Of a stretch of DNA of 64,000 nt, positions 38,303 through 50,074 are shown one piece after another. Below the pieces are notes generated by a model. It searched no databases. It was not told the DNA's origin and was given only the letters and a program-made list of their open reading frames with translations. The first letter of the stretch is position 1; each line of letters opens with the position of its first letter. Location: positions 1,364,001-1,428,000 of the forward strand of contig NZ_HG322950.1 in the NCBI RefSeq assembly GCF_000689415.1. Reading direction: 5' to 3'. Source of the DNA: Pseudomonas knackmussii B13 (GTDB lineage: Bacteria; Pseudomonadota; Gammaproteobacteria; Pseudomonadales; Pseudomonadaceae). A program made the position numbers and the translations under genes.

Positions 38303-38332
38303 GTCATCCCCGCGAACGCGGGGACCCAGAAG
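38303..38332. repeat. Short palindromic repeat, copy of 25409-25440
   Basis: GTCATCCCCGCGAACGCGGG followed by GACCCAGA is the inverse complement of the element at 25409, with two differences. It lies between the REPIN and the lipoprotein gene. Confidence 0.6.
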
Positions 38333-38338
38333 CCGGTG

Positions 38339-38740
38339 TCAGTCCACCGGCCACATACGGATGGCGCGGCCGGTTTCCGGCCACAGGCGCAGTTCGCCTT
38401 TCTCGGTGATGTCCCAGCGCTGCACGCTGCCGAGCAGCGCGAGGAAGCGCTGTTCCTGTTCCATCACCGCCGGCGCGCACATGCGCCGGGTGCTGCCGGG
38501 CTGGCTGAAGGTCAGCTTGTCGCCTTCCATCTGGTAGTTGGCGAACCAGTGGTTGCAACCGGCGTTGCCGAAGGCGCGGCCCTCGCCATCGAAGGTCATG
38601 CTGACGTGGCTATGGCCGACCAGCGGGCGCGGACCGACCCATTCGACGCGGTATTCCTGGTCGCTTTCCGGTTGCGTCGGATGCGCGGCGCAGCCGGCGA
38701 GCAGCAGGCCGCCGATTCCCAGCGCGAGCAATGCCTTCAT
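38339..38740 (-). CDS. META-domain lipoprotein
   Basis: A 133-residue protein with a lipoprotein signal (MKALLALGIGGLLLAGCAAH, lipid-modified Cys at 17) and a META/HslJ-type domain: FDGEGRAFGNAGCNHWFANYQMEGDKLTFSQPGSTRRMC. META proteins are outer-membrane or periplasmic and function is poorly defined; HslJ affects novobiocin resistance and heat shock. The start overlaps the stop of the upstream gene by four bases (ATGA). Confidence 0.85.
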   Translation of the reverse strand: MKALLALGIGGLLLAGCAAHPTQPESDQEYRVEWVGPRPLVGHSHVSMTFDGEGRAFGNAGCNHWFANYQMEGDKLTFSQPGSTRRMCAPAVMEQEQRFLALLGSVQRWDITEKGELRLWPETGRAIRMWPVD

Positions 38741-39177
38741 GGCTGCACCTTGTTCTGGCAAGAGGGGCAGAGGTGGCGGTCGCCGGTCACCGTCCAACCC
38801 AGCTCGGCAATGCGCGCGGTGGCGGCGGGGGCCTGGGCGGCCTTGCCGAGCGAGTCGTCGACGGCGAATTCGAAGTCGAGCATGCTGCCGCAGCCGTCGC
38901 ATTTCACCTGCCAGTTGAGGATCGACAGCTGGTTGAACACCGGGCCCTTGGCTACGGCGGTCCATTGGCCGGGCGGGTTGATCAGGTGGCGGACCTTCTC
39001 GACGGTCAGGGTCATGCTGAGGTCGCGGCTGCCCTTGAGGGTGACCAGCAGGGAGTCGCCGTTCTGGATCGAACCACCGTTGCCGGTGACCTGGTAGAGG
39101 CCCGGGCCGAGTGCCCGGCACTCGTTGAGCGTGTGTTGCGGGTTGAGCAGGTTGTAGCGGAAATCGTGTTGAGCCAT
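38737..39177 (-). CDS. Hypothetical protein with two CxxC pairs, 146 aa
   Basis: A soluble protein with CDGC (about 94-97) and CPSC (about 138-141), a likely zinc knuckle, and an N-terminal beta-rich half (GLYQVTGNGGSIQNGDSLLVTLKG). I know no function. It is conserved beside gacS/ldhA in pseudomonads as I recall. It is translationally coupled to the META lipoprotein. Confidence 0.75.
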   Translation of the reverse strand: MAQHDFRYNLLNPQHTLNECRALGPGLYQVTGNGGSIQNGDSLLVTLKGSRDLSMTLTVEKVRHLINPPGQWTAVAKGPVFNQLSILNWQVKCDGCGSMLDFEFAVDDSLGKAAQAPAATARIAELGWTVTGDRHLCPSCQNKVQP

Positions 39178-39257
39178 GGGTCCTCCCTTGAGGCCCGTAT
39201 GGTACGGGATATCGGGGTCGGCGCGGGGATTCGGGGCGACTTCGGCGACCCCCGGTA

Positions 39258-40247
39258 TCAGGGGTCGACCCGGTTGATGCAGTTACCTTTGCTCCAGGCG
39301 ATGACGTTGTCCAGCGTGGTCGAGGCGATGGCCGCCAGCGCCTCGCGGGTGAGGAACGCCTGGTGCGCGGTGATGATGACGTTGGGGAAGGTCAGCAGGC
39401 GCGCCAGCACGTCGTCCTGCAGCGGCAGGTCGGAGCGGTCGGCGAAGAAGATTTCTGCTTCCTCCTCGTAGACGTCCAGGCCGAGGTAGCCGAGCTGGCC
39501 GCTCTTGAGCGCTTCGATCAGCGCCGGCGTATCGACCAGCGCGCCGCGCCCGGTGTTGATCAGCATCGCGCCGCGCTTCATGCCCTGCAGGCTGTGCTCG
39601 TTGATCAGGTGTCGCGTGGCGTCGTTGAGCGGGCAGTGCAGGCTGACGATGTCCGCTTCGGCAAGCAGTTGCTCGAGCTTGACGAACTTTCCGCCCATGG
39701 CCTCGATGGCCGGGTTCGGATAGGGATCGTAGGCCAGCAGGCGGCAGCCGAAGCCGCTCATGATCCGGGCGAATACCTGGCCGATCTGGCCGCTGCCGAT
39801 CACCCCGACGGTCTTGCCGTGCAGATCGAAACCAGTCAGCCCGTGCAGCGAGAAGTCGCCCTCGCGGGTGCGGTTGTAGGCGCGGTGCAGGTGCCGGCAG
39901 AGCGCCAGGACCAGGCCCACGGCGTGTTCGGCCACTGCGTGCGGCGAGTATGCGGGCACGCGCACCACGGTCAGCCCCAGGCTGCGGGCGGCGGCCAGGT
40001 CCACGTGGTTGTAGCCGGCCGAGCGCAAGGCGATCAGCCGCGTGCCGCCGGAGGCCAGGTGTTCGAGCACCGGGCGGTCGAGCACGTCGTTGACGAATGG
40101 GCAGACCACCTCGAAGCCCATGGCCAGGGCGACCGTATCCTCGCGCAGCTGGGTGGGCTGGAAGTGCAGCTCCAGGCCGCGCTCGTGGTTGGCGGCGAGG
40201 AAGCTGTCGCGATCGTAGTTCTGGCTGCTGAACAGGATGATGCGCAT
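39258..40247 (-). CDS. ldhA: D-lactate dehydrogenase (fermentative)
   Basis: A 329-residue NAD-dependent D-2-hydroxyacid dehydrogenase: Rossmann motif VGVIGSGQIGQVFA, catalytic Arg in INTGRGALVD, Glu in DVYEEEAEIF and His in IITAHQAFLT. It reduces pyruvate to D-lactate. ATG at 40247 gives the normal start MRIILFSSQNYD; the longer frame runs into gacS. It begins eight bases after gacS. Confidence 0.94.
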   Translation of the reverse strand: MRIILFSSQNYDRDSFLAANHERGLELHFQPTQLREDTVALAMGFEVVCPFVNDVLDRPVLEHLASGGTRLIALRSAGYNHVDLAAARSLGLTVVRVPAYSPHAVAEHAVGLVLALCRHLHRAYNRTREGDFSLHGLTGFDLHGKTVGVIGSGQIGQVFARIMSGFGCRLLAYDPYPNPAIEAMGGKFVKLEQLLAEADIVSLHCPLNDATRHLINEHSLQGMKRGAMLINTGRGALVDTPALIEALKSGQLGYLGLDVYEEEAEIFFADRSDLPLQDDVLARLLTFPNVIITAHQAFLTREALAAIASTTLDNVIAWSKGNCINRVDP

Positions 40248-40255
40248 GGCCGACC

Positions 40256-43027
<2,772 letters not shown>

Positions 43028-43172
43028 GCGCGTCCTCCCTAGCTGAATATCGGGGCAGTGTAGCGGGTTGATCGGTGGGAATCTCGATCACGGCGCCCCG
43101 CCGGGTGAGCTGATTTGCCTCGCACCGGGATTGTCGTGAATACTTGACGTTCGCAAATACGTCTTATTTGGC

Positions 43173-43880
43173 ATGAATCCGAATCCCTCTCCGCCGCCGC
43201 GCCTTCTCGCCATCGAGGATGATCCGGTGCTCGGCGCCCATCTGCAGAGCCACCTGCGCCAGCGTGGATTCGCCGTCGATTGGTGCGCCGATGGCCAGCA
43301 GGGGCTGGAGCAGGCCCTGCTCGAACCCTTCGACCTGATCCTGCTGGACGTCATGCTGCCCGGCTGCAGCGGCCTCGACGCGCTGCGGCGGTTGCGCAGC
43401 GAGCAGAGCGTGCCGGTGATCCTGATGTCCGCATTGGGCGCCGAACAGGACCGCATTGCCGGGTTCTCGCAGGGCGCCGACGACTACCTGCCCAAGCCCT
43501 TCAGCCTGGCCGAGCTGAACGTACGCATCGACGCCATCCTGCGGCGCGTTGCCCTGGAGCGCGGCAGCCAGCGCCAGCCGTTGGCAGTTGCCGAGCTTGA
43601 ACTTTGCGAAGAACCGTGCGAGGTCCGTTTGCTGGGGCGCAGCGCCAGTCTCACGGCCAGCGAGTACCGGCTGCTCGAGTTGTTCCTCGGCAGCGTCGAC
43701 GAGACGTTGAGCAAGCCCTTCCTCTATCAGCACGTGCTACACCGCGGCTACACCGCCCACGACCGCAGCCTGGACATGCACGTCAGCCACCTGCGTCGCA
43801 AACTGCTGGCGCTCGGCTACGACCGGCACCAGCTGCGCGCGGTCTGGGGCAAGGGCTACGTGCTGGCGTCAGTGGACTAG
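43173..43880 (+). CDS. OmpR-family response regulator (PirR-like)
   Basis: A 235-residue regulator: receiver with acidic pocket in IEDD and phosphoacceptor D59 (LILLDVMLPG), and an OmpR winged helix at about 140-233 (LTASEYRLLELFL; HVSHLRRKL; RAVWGKGYVL). Position next to gacS matches PirR of P. aeruginosa, the regulator of enterobactin uptake, but pirA is not here, so I leave the symbol open. The kinase gene begins six bases downstream. Confidence 0.88.
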   Translation: MNPNPSPPPRLLAIEDDPVLGAHLQSHLRQRGFAVDWCADGQQGLEQALLEPFDLILLDVMLPGCSGLDALRRLRSEQSVPVILMSALGAEQDRIAGFSQGADDYLPKPFSLAELNVRIDAILRRVALERGSQRQPLAVAELELCEEPCEVRLLGRSASLTASEYRLLELFLGSVDETLSKPFLYQHVLHRGYTAHDRSLDMHVSHLRRKLLALGYDRHQLRAVWGKGYVLASVD

Positions 43881-43886
43881 CCGCTG

Positions 43887-45239
43887 ATGCGTCCGATCCT
43901 GCCCGGGCGGCATTCCCTGTTCTGGCGCCTGGCCGTGCCGGTGGTGCTGCTGTGCCTGGCGCTGATCTGGCTGTCCTGGACCCTGGGGCGGCAGGTCGAG
44001 CGCAACGCCTATAACCTCAGCGAGGAGGCACGGCAGGTACTCGTTGGCTATTCCGCCGAACTGGAGCGTGCCTGGCGCAGCGATGGTGCCGAGGGTGTGG
44101 ATAGCTGGCTGGCGCGCATGCGCGCCAGCGAGGAAACCTGGATGGTGGCGGTCGACGGACGTCTGCAGAGCCTGGGCACGCAGCCCTTGAGCCTGGAAGA
44201 GGCGAGTCGTCTGACTTTCTTGCGCGGCCTGGATTGGCCGGTCAGCCCGCGCAGTCGAGGGTTGCCCTATATAGGCGTGCCCTTCCCTGATCGCCCGGTC
44301 GATGGGCGCCTGGTGCTGCAACTGCCGGCGCGTTTCCAGCCGGCTGGCTATTCGCTGTCGCGCCGCCTGCTGACCCACGGCCTGGTGCCCGCCGCCCTGG
44401 CGCTGCTGCTGTGCGTGCTGCTCTATCGCCAACTGATCCACCCGCTGGCGCGTCTGCGCGAGCAGGCGAATGCGCTCTGCGCCGACGAGCTGGATAGCCA
44501 CGCTGGAGGCGGAGTCAGCCTGCGTCGCGACGAGCTGGGCGAGCTGGGACGGGCTTTCGATCACATGGCGCGGCGGCTGAGTGGTCACGTGGCGTTCCAG
44601 CGTCAATTGCTGCGCGACCTGTCCCACGAACTGCGCACGCCGCTCAGCCGGCTGCGCGTGGCCGCCGAGTGCGACCTCTCGGAGGAGGCGCTGCGCCAGC
44701 GGCTGGAGCGTGATGTCGAAGTCATGCAGCGCCTGGTGGAAACCACCCTCGACCTGGCATGGATGGATACCGAGCGACCGCGCCTGGTGATGGAGGACGT
44801 CGCCGTGCTGCCGTTGTGGGAGCTATTGGTGGAAGACGCCTGCTTCGAGTCCGGCTGGGACGCGGCGCGCTTCCAGTGCGAGCTGCCGGAAGACTGCCGC
44901 GTGCACGGTCATCTCAATGGCCTGGCCCAAGCGCTGGAAAACCTGCTGCGCAACGCCATCCGCCATTCGCCTGAAGAGGGCAGCATCCGTTTGCTCGGGT
45001 GGCATGAGGGAGAGCACTGGCATCTGTGCCTGGCCGACCAGGGGCCGGGCGTTCCCGAGGAGGCCCTCGAACGCATCTTCCGGCCGTTCACCCGCCTGTC
45101 CGCTGCGCGCTCCGGCGAAGGTTTCGGCCTTGGCCTGAGCATCGCGCGCAGCGCTATCCGTCTGCAGGGCGGCGAGCTTTGGGCCGAGCGCGGCGATCCC
45201 GGTCTGCATATGCACCTGCGCTTGCGCAAGGCGCAGTAA
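43887..45239 (+). CDS. Sensor histidine kinase (PirS-like), 450 aa
   Basis: Partner of the preceding regulator. Two membrane segments (about 15-32 and 162-183) frame a 125-residue periplasmic sensor; then HAMP, HisKA with LLRDLSHELRTPL (His at about 248), and HATPase (NAIRHSPEEGS; DQGPGVPEEALERIFRPF; GFGLGLSIARS). Signal unknown; in P. aeruginosa the syntenic PirS responds to catecholate siderophore. Confidence 0.87.
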   Translation: MRPILPGRHSLFWRLAVPVVLLCLALIWLSWTLGRQVERNAYNLSEEARQVLVGYSAELERAWRSDGAEGVDSWLARMRASEETWMVAVDGRLQSLGTQPLSLEEASRLTFLRGLDWPVSPRSRGLPYIGVPFPDRPVDGRLVLQLPARFQPAGYSLSRRLLTHGLVPAALALLLCVLLYRQLIHPLARLREQANALCADELDSHAGGGVSLRRDELGELGRAFDHMARRLSGHVAFQRQLLRDLSHELRTPLSRLRVAAECDLSEEALRQRLERDVEVMQRLVETTLDLAWMDTERPRLVMEDVAVLPLWELLVEDACFESGWDAARFQCELPEDCRVHGHLNGLAQALENLLRNAIRHSPEEGSIRLLGWHEGEHWHLCLADQGPGVPEEALERIFRPFTRLSAARSGEGFGLGLSIARSAIRLQGGELWAERGDPGLHMHLRLRKAQ

Positions 45240-45458
45240 GCGGCCTGACGCTGACGGGCCTTTCGTTCGGCGCCGAGATGAATTCTTACAGATGGATCTG
45301 CAGGGCTTTTCTGCGTCAGGGCCTGGCTGTGTGGTGCGCGTGACAGGCCGCGTGCAGGCCATTCAGCCGTCCGGAAACGCCTCCGTGATATGGCTGCGGC
45401 CGGTTTACCGGTATCATGCCTCGTTATTCAGCCTGCCTTGCGGATGACGAGCGATTCC

Positions 45459-46358
45459 ATGACCGTGCAGTACCCCACCATCGCCGACTGCGTCGGCAAT
45501 ACGCCGCTGGTGCGCCTGCAGCGCCTGCCCGGAGAGACCACCAACACCCTGCTGGTGAAGCTTGAGGGCAACAACCCCGCCGGCTCCGTGAAAGACCGCC
45601 CGGCGCTGTCGATGATTACCCGTGCTGAACTGCGCGGTGACATCCAGCCCGGCGACACCCTGATCGAAGCGACCTCCGGCAACACCGGCATCGCCCTGGC
45701 CATGGCCGCGGCGATCAAGGGCTACCGGATGATCCTGATCATGCCGGACAACTCCACCGCCGAGCGCAAGGCCGCCATGACCGCCTACGGTGCCGAACTG
45801 ATCCTGGTGACCAAGGAGCAGGGCATGGAAGGCGCCCGCGACCTCGCCGACCAGATGCAGCGCGAAGGCAAGGGCAAGGTCCTCGACCAGTTCGCCAACG
45901 GCGACAACCCCGAAGCCCACTACCGCGGCACCGGCCCGGAAATCTGGCGCCAGACCGGCGGCGAGATCACCCATTTCGTCAGCTCCATGGGCACCACCGG
46001 CACCATCATGGGCGTGTCGCGCTACCTCAAGGAGCAGAAGCCCGAGGTACAGATCGTCGGCCTGCAGCCGATGGAAGGCTCGGCCATCCCCGGCATCCGC
46101 CGCTGGCCGCAGGAATACCTGCCGAAGATCTATGACTCGACCCGCGTGGACCGCGTGGTGGACATGCACCAGAGCGAGGCCGAAGACGTCATGCGCCGCC
46201 TGGCCCGCGAAGAAGGCATCTTCTGCGGCGTGTCCTCCGGCGGTGCGGTGGCGGCCATGCTGCGCCTGTCGCGCGAGCTGGAAAACGCCGTGATGGTGGC
46301 GATCATCTGCGACCGCGGCGACCGTTATCTGTCCTCCGGCATCTTCGACGCCGACTGA
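45459..46358 (+). CDS. cysM: O-acetylserine (thiol)-lyase B
   Basis: A 299-residue PLP enzyme making cysteine (or S-sulfocysteine from thiosulfate). PLP lysine K45 in AGSVKDRPA, phosphate-binding TSGNTGIALA, and GTTGTIMG. ATG at 45459 gives MTVQYPTIADCVGNTPL, the normal start; an ATG five codons upstream is possible. rlmD begins two bases after the stop. Confidence 0.94.
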   Translation: MTVQYPTIADCVGNTPLVRLQRLPGETTNTLLVKLEGNNPAGSVKDRPALSMITRAELRGDIQPGDTLIEATSGNTGIALAMAAAIKGYRMILIMPDNSTAERKAAMTAYGAELILVTKEQGMEGARDLADQMQREGKGKVLDQFANGDNPEAHYRGTGPEIWRQTGGEITHFVSSMGTTGTIMGVSRYLKEQKPEVQIVGLQPMEGSAIPGIRRWPQEYLPKIYDSTRVDRVVDMHQSEAEDVMRRLAREEGIFCGVSSGGAVAAMLRLSRELENAVMVAIICDRGDRYLSSGIFDAD

Positions 46359-46360
46359 CC

Positions 46361-47725
46361 ATGGCCAAGCAGAGAGGCGGACTTCGTTTCCAGCCCAGCG
46401 GCGGTGCGCGCTCCAGTGGCGTGCCGGTGGGCAAGAAGCAACGTCTGCAGATTGAACGCCTGGCCCATGACGGCCGGGGCATCGCCCATCTTGAAGGGCG
46501 CACCTGGTTCGTCGCCGGCGCGCTGCCGGGCGAAGCTGTGGAAGCGCGCGTCCTGGCGGCGCGCAGCCAGGTCGTCGACGCGCGCACCGAGCGTGTGCTT
46601 AACGCCGCCGAAATGCGTCGACAAGCGCCCTGTCCGGTCGCTGGCCAGTGTGGCGGCTGTACCTTGCAGCACCTGCCGCATGCCGATCAGCTGGCGCTCA
46701 AGCAACGCACCCTGGCCGAGCAGCTGCAACGCTTCGGCGATATCGTCCCCGACGAGTGGGCGGCGCCGCTGGTCGGTCCGGAATTCGGCTACCGCCGCCG
46801 CGCCCGCATTGCCGTGCGCTGGGACGTCAAGGCCAAGCGCCTGGAGGTAGGTTTCCGTGCTGCCGCGAGCCAAGCGATCGTCGCCTTCGACGACTGCCTG
46901 GTGCTGGTGCCTCCGTTGCAGGTCCTGGCCCGCGAGCTGCCCGAACTGCTGCAGGGCTTCGCCAAGCCGCAGGCGATCGGCCACGTCGAACTCTTCCACG
47001 GCACTGCCAGTGCTTTGCTGCTGCGGCATACCGAACCACTGCCGGCCGGCGACCTCGAACGCCTGCAGGCGTTCTGTTCGGCACGGGATGTGCAGCTCTG
47101 GCTGCAGGGCGACGGAGAACCGTCGCCGGCAGACGGTGCCGGGCAGCTTGGCTATCGTCTGGAGTCCTGGGATCTGACCCTGGCCTATCGCCCCGGCGAT
47201 TTCGTCCAGGTCAATGAGCCGGTCAACCTGGCGATGGTCGAGCAGGCACTGGACTGGCTGGCCCCCGCACCGACGGAACGGGTGCTAGACCTGTTCTGTG
47301 GCCTGGGCAATTTCGCCCTGCCGCTGGCGCGGCGTGCCGCCGAAGTGGTGGGTGTGGAAGGCGTCGACAGCATGGTTGCGCGGGCCACGGCCAACGCCCG
47401 GGCCAACGGCCTGGACAATGCCGCGTTCCACCAGGCGGACCTGGCGAAGCCGCTGAACGAGGCGTCCTGGTACACCGGGAACGCCAAACAAGGATTCCCC
47501 GCCGTACTGCTCGACCCGCCGCGCGATGGCGCGTTCGAGGCAGTGCGCGGGATGCGCGACCTGGGCGCCCGGCGGATACTGTACGTATCCTGCAACCCGG
47601 CGACCCTGGCGCGCGACGCCGGCGAACTGGCCCGACAGGGCTATCGCCTGAAGCGTGCCGGAATCCTCGACATGTTCCCGCAGACGGCGCATGTGGAGGC
47701 GATGGCTCTGTTCGAGGCGGGCTAG
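46361..47725 (+). CDS. rlmD: 23S rRNA (uracil-1939-C5)-methyltransferase RlmD
   Basis: A 454-residue SAM-dependent enzyme: TRAM domain (about 20-80), iron-sulfur cysteines including CGGC (about 99-102), SAM motif VLDLFCGLGNFALPLA, LLDPPRDGA and the catalytic Cys in YVSCNPATLARD. Cotranscribed with cysM and followed by relA after 90 bases. Confidence 0.94.
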   Translation: MAKQRGGLRFQPSGGARSSGVPVGKKQRLQIERLAHDGRGIAHLEGRTWFVAGALPGEAVEARVLAARSQVVDARTERVLNAAEMRRQAPCPVAGQCGGCTLQHLPHADQLALKQRTLAEQLQRFGDIVPDEWAAPLVGPEFGYRRRARIAVRWDVKAKRLEVGFRAAASQAIVAFDDCLVLVPPLQVLARELPELLQGFAKPQAIGHVELFHGTASALLLRHTEPLPAGDLERLQAFCSARDVQLWLQGDGEPSPADGAGQLGYRLESWDLTLAYRPGDFVQVNEPVNLAMVEQALDWLAPAPTERVLDLFCGLGNFALPLARRAAEVVGVEGVDSMVARATANARANGLDNAAFHQADLAKPLNEASWYTGNAKQGFPAVLLDPPRDGAFEAVRGMRDLGARRILYVSCNPATLARDAGELARQGYRLKRAGILDMFPQTAHVEAMALFEAG

Positions 47726-47815
47726 GAAAGCCCGCGCAATCCGACCGGCCTGCGCTAAGAAGGCCGGCGCAGTAGAGCGGGGCGCCCTGGCGCTCCGTGG
47801 GGAAGGGTAGAGAAG

Positions 47816-50074
47816 ATGGTACAGGTGAGAGCGCACCAGCCGGTCAACACGGACGGCAGTATCAACCTCGAGGCTTGGCTGGACCACGTCCAGACCCTGG
47901 TCCCGGTGCTGGACCGAAAGGTCCTGCTGGAAGCCTGCGAGTTCGCCCGGGCGGCCGAGAACAAGGCGGCCAGCCAGGTCGACACGGCGTGGGCGGAGGG
48001 TACCTCCAGCTTCCAGACGGGCCTGGAAATCGCCGAGATCCTGGCTGACCTCAAGCTCGACCAGGAGTCCCTGGTCGCCGCGGTCATCTACCGTGGAGTG
48101 CGCGAGGGCAAGATCAAGCTGGAAGAGGTGCAGCAGCGCTTCGGTTCGGTGGTGGCCAAGCTGATCGAAGGCGTGCTGCGCATGGCGGCGATCAGCACCA
48201 GCTTGAACCCGCGGCAGTCGCTGGTGCTCGGCACCCAGGCGCAGATCGAGAACCTGCGCAAGATGCTGGTGGCCATGGTCGACGACGTACGCGTCGCGCT
48301 GATCAAGCTGGCCGAACGCACCTGTGCCATTCGTGCGGTGAAGAACGCCGACGAAGAGAAGCGCATGCGCGTCGCCCGAGAGGTCTTCGACATCTATGCA
48401 CCGCTTGCCCATCGCCTGGGCATCGGCCACATCAAGTGGGAGCTGGAAGACCTTTCCTTCCGCTACCTCGAACCCGACCAATACAAACAGATCGCCAAGC
48501 TGCTGCACGAGCGCCGCCTGGACCGCGAGCAGTACATCGCCACCGTGATGCAGCAGCTCAAGGACGCACTGGCCGCCACCGGCATCAAGGCCGACCTGTC
48601 CGGCCGCGCCAAGCACATCTATTCGATCTGGCGGAAGATGCAGCGCAAAGGCCTGGACTTCAGCCAGATCTACGACGTCCGCGCCGTGCGCGTGCTGGTC
48701 CCGGAAATGCGCGACTGCTACACCGCGCTGGGCATCGTGCACACCCTCTGGCGGCACATTCCCAAGGAGTTCGACGACTACATCGCCAACCCCAAGGAAA
48801 ACGGTTATCGCTCGCTGCACACCGCGGTGATCGGCCCCGAGGGCAAGGTGCTGGAAGTGCAGATCCGCACCCACTCGATGCACGAAGAGGCCGAGCTGGG
48901 CGTCTGCGCGCACTGGCGCTACAAGGGCACCGACGTCAAATCCGGCTCCAACCACTACGAAGAGAAGATCTCCTGGCTGCGTCAGGTCCTCGAGTGGCAC
49001 GAGGAACTGGGTGACATCGGCGGCCTGGCCGAACAGCTGCGCGTGGATATCGAGCCTGACCGCGTCTACGTGTTCACCCCTGATGGCCACGCCATCGACC
49101 TGCCCAAGGGCTCCACGCCGCTGGACTTCGCCTACCGCGTGCACACCGAGGTCGGGCACAACTGCCGTGGCGCGAAGATCAACGGGCGCATCGTCCCGCT
49201 GAACTACAGCCTCCAGACCGGCGAGCAGGTCGAGATCATCACCGGCAAGCACAGCGGCCCGAGCCGCGACTGGCTGAACCAGAACCTCGGCTACGTCACC
49301 ACCTCGCGGGCGCGGGCGAAGATCGTCCACTGGTTCAAGCTGCAGGCGCGCGACCAGAACGTCGCCGCCGGCAAGACCATGCTCGAGCGCGAGCTCGGAC
49401 GCCTGGCGCTGCCGCCGGTGGACTTCGAGAAGCTGGCCGAGAAGGCCAACTACAAGACCGGCGAGGACCTCTTCGCCGCCCTCGGCGCCGGTGACCTGCG
49501 CCTGGCCCATGTAGTCGGTTATGCACAGGCGCTGGTGGAACCGGAGCGCGGCAACGAGCAGCTCGAACTCATCCCGCGCAAGCCGAGTCGCATTGGCCAC
49601 GGCAAGCGCGGCGACATCCAGATCCAGGGCGTGGGCAACCTGCTGACGCAGATGGCCGGCTGCTGCCAGCCGCTGCCGGGCGATCCCATCGTCGGCTACA
49701 TCACCCTCGGCCGTGGCGTCACCATCCACCGCCAGGACTGCGCCACCGTGCTGCAACTGGGTAGCCGTGAACCCGAACGGATGATCCAGGTCAGCTGGGG
49801 GCCGGTGCCGGTACAGACCTACCCGGTGGACATCGTCATCCGCGCCTACGACCGTTCCGGCCTGCTGCGCGACGTCTCCCAGGTGCTGCTCAACGAGCGC
49901 ATCAACGTGCTGGCGGTGAACACCCGCTCGGACAAGGAAGACAACACCGCGGTCATGCGCCTGACCATCGAGATTCCGGGCCTGGACTCCCTTGGCCGCC
50001 TGCTGGCGCGGATCTCGCAGCTGCCGAACATCATCGAAGCGCGGCGCGACCGCGCGGGCGGCAAGGATGTATAA
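47816..50074 (+). CDS. relA: (p)ppGpp synthetase RelA
   Basis: Ribosome-associated stringent-response synthetase, 752 residues: inactive pseudo-hydrolase domain (about 45-200; the HD metal motif is lost, reading AAVIYRGVREGK), synthetase domain (YDVRAVRVLVPEMRDCYTALGIVH; NPKENGYRSLHT), TGS (about 405-470), zinc-finger domain (GCCQPLPGD) and C-terminal ACT/RRM. Loss of the HD site is normal for RelA and separates it from SpoT. Confidence 0.96.
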   Translation: MVQVRAHQPVNTDGSINLEAWLDHVQTLVPVLDRKVLLEACEFARAAENKAASQVDTAWAEGTSSFQTGLEIAEILADLKLDQESLVAAVIYRGVREGKIKLEEVQQRFGSVVAKLIEGVLRMAAISTSLNPRQSLVLGTQAQIENLRKMLVAMVDDVRVALIKLAERTCAIRAVKNADEEKRMRVAREVFDIYAPLAHRLGIGHIKWELEDLSFRYLEPDQYKQIAKLLHERRLDREQYIATVMQQLKDALAATGIKADLSGRAKHIYSIWRKMQRKGLDFSQIYDVRAVRVLVPEMRDCYTALGIVHTLWRHIPKEFDDYIANPKENGYRSLHTAVIGPEGKVLEVQIRTHSMHEEAELGVCAHWRYKGTDVKSGSNHYEEKISWLRQVLEWHEELGDIGGLAEQLRVDIEPDRVYVFTPDGHAIDLPKGSTPLDFAYRVHTEVGHNCRGAKINGRIVPLNYSLQTGEQVEIITGKHSGPSRDWLNQNLGYVTTSRARAKIVHWFKLQARDQNVAAGKTMLERELGRLALPPVDFEKLAEKANYKTGEDLFAALGAGDLRLAHVVGYAQALVEPERGNEQLELIPRKPSRIGHGKRGDIQIQGVGNLLTQMAGCCQPLPGDPIVGYITLGRGVTIHRQDCATVLQLGSREPERMIQVSWGPVPVQTYPVDIVIRAYDRSGLLRDVSQVLLNERINVLAVNTRSDKEDNTAVMRLTIEIPGLDSLGRLLARISQLPNIIEARRDRAGGKDV

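Noticed and set aside
45240..45458. Remnant of a receptor gene before cysM
   Set aside because: I could not find any stretch with TonB-receptor character in any frame of these 219 bases.
47816..50074. RelA as a defective bifunctional enzyme
   Set aside because: Loss of the HD hydrolase residues is the normal state of RelA in gammaproteobacteria.
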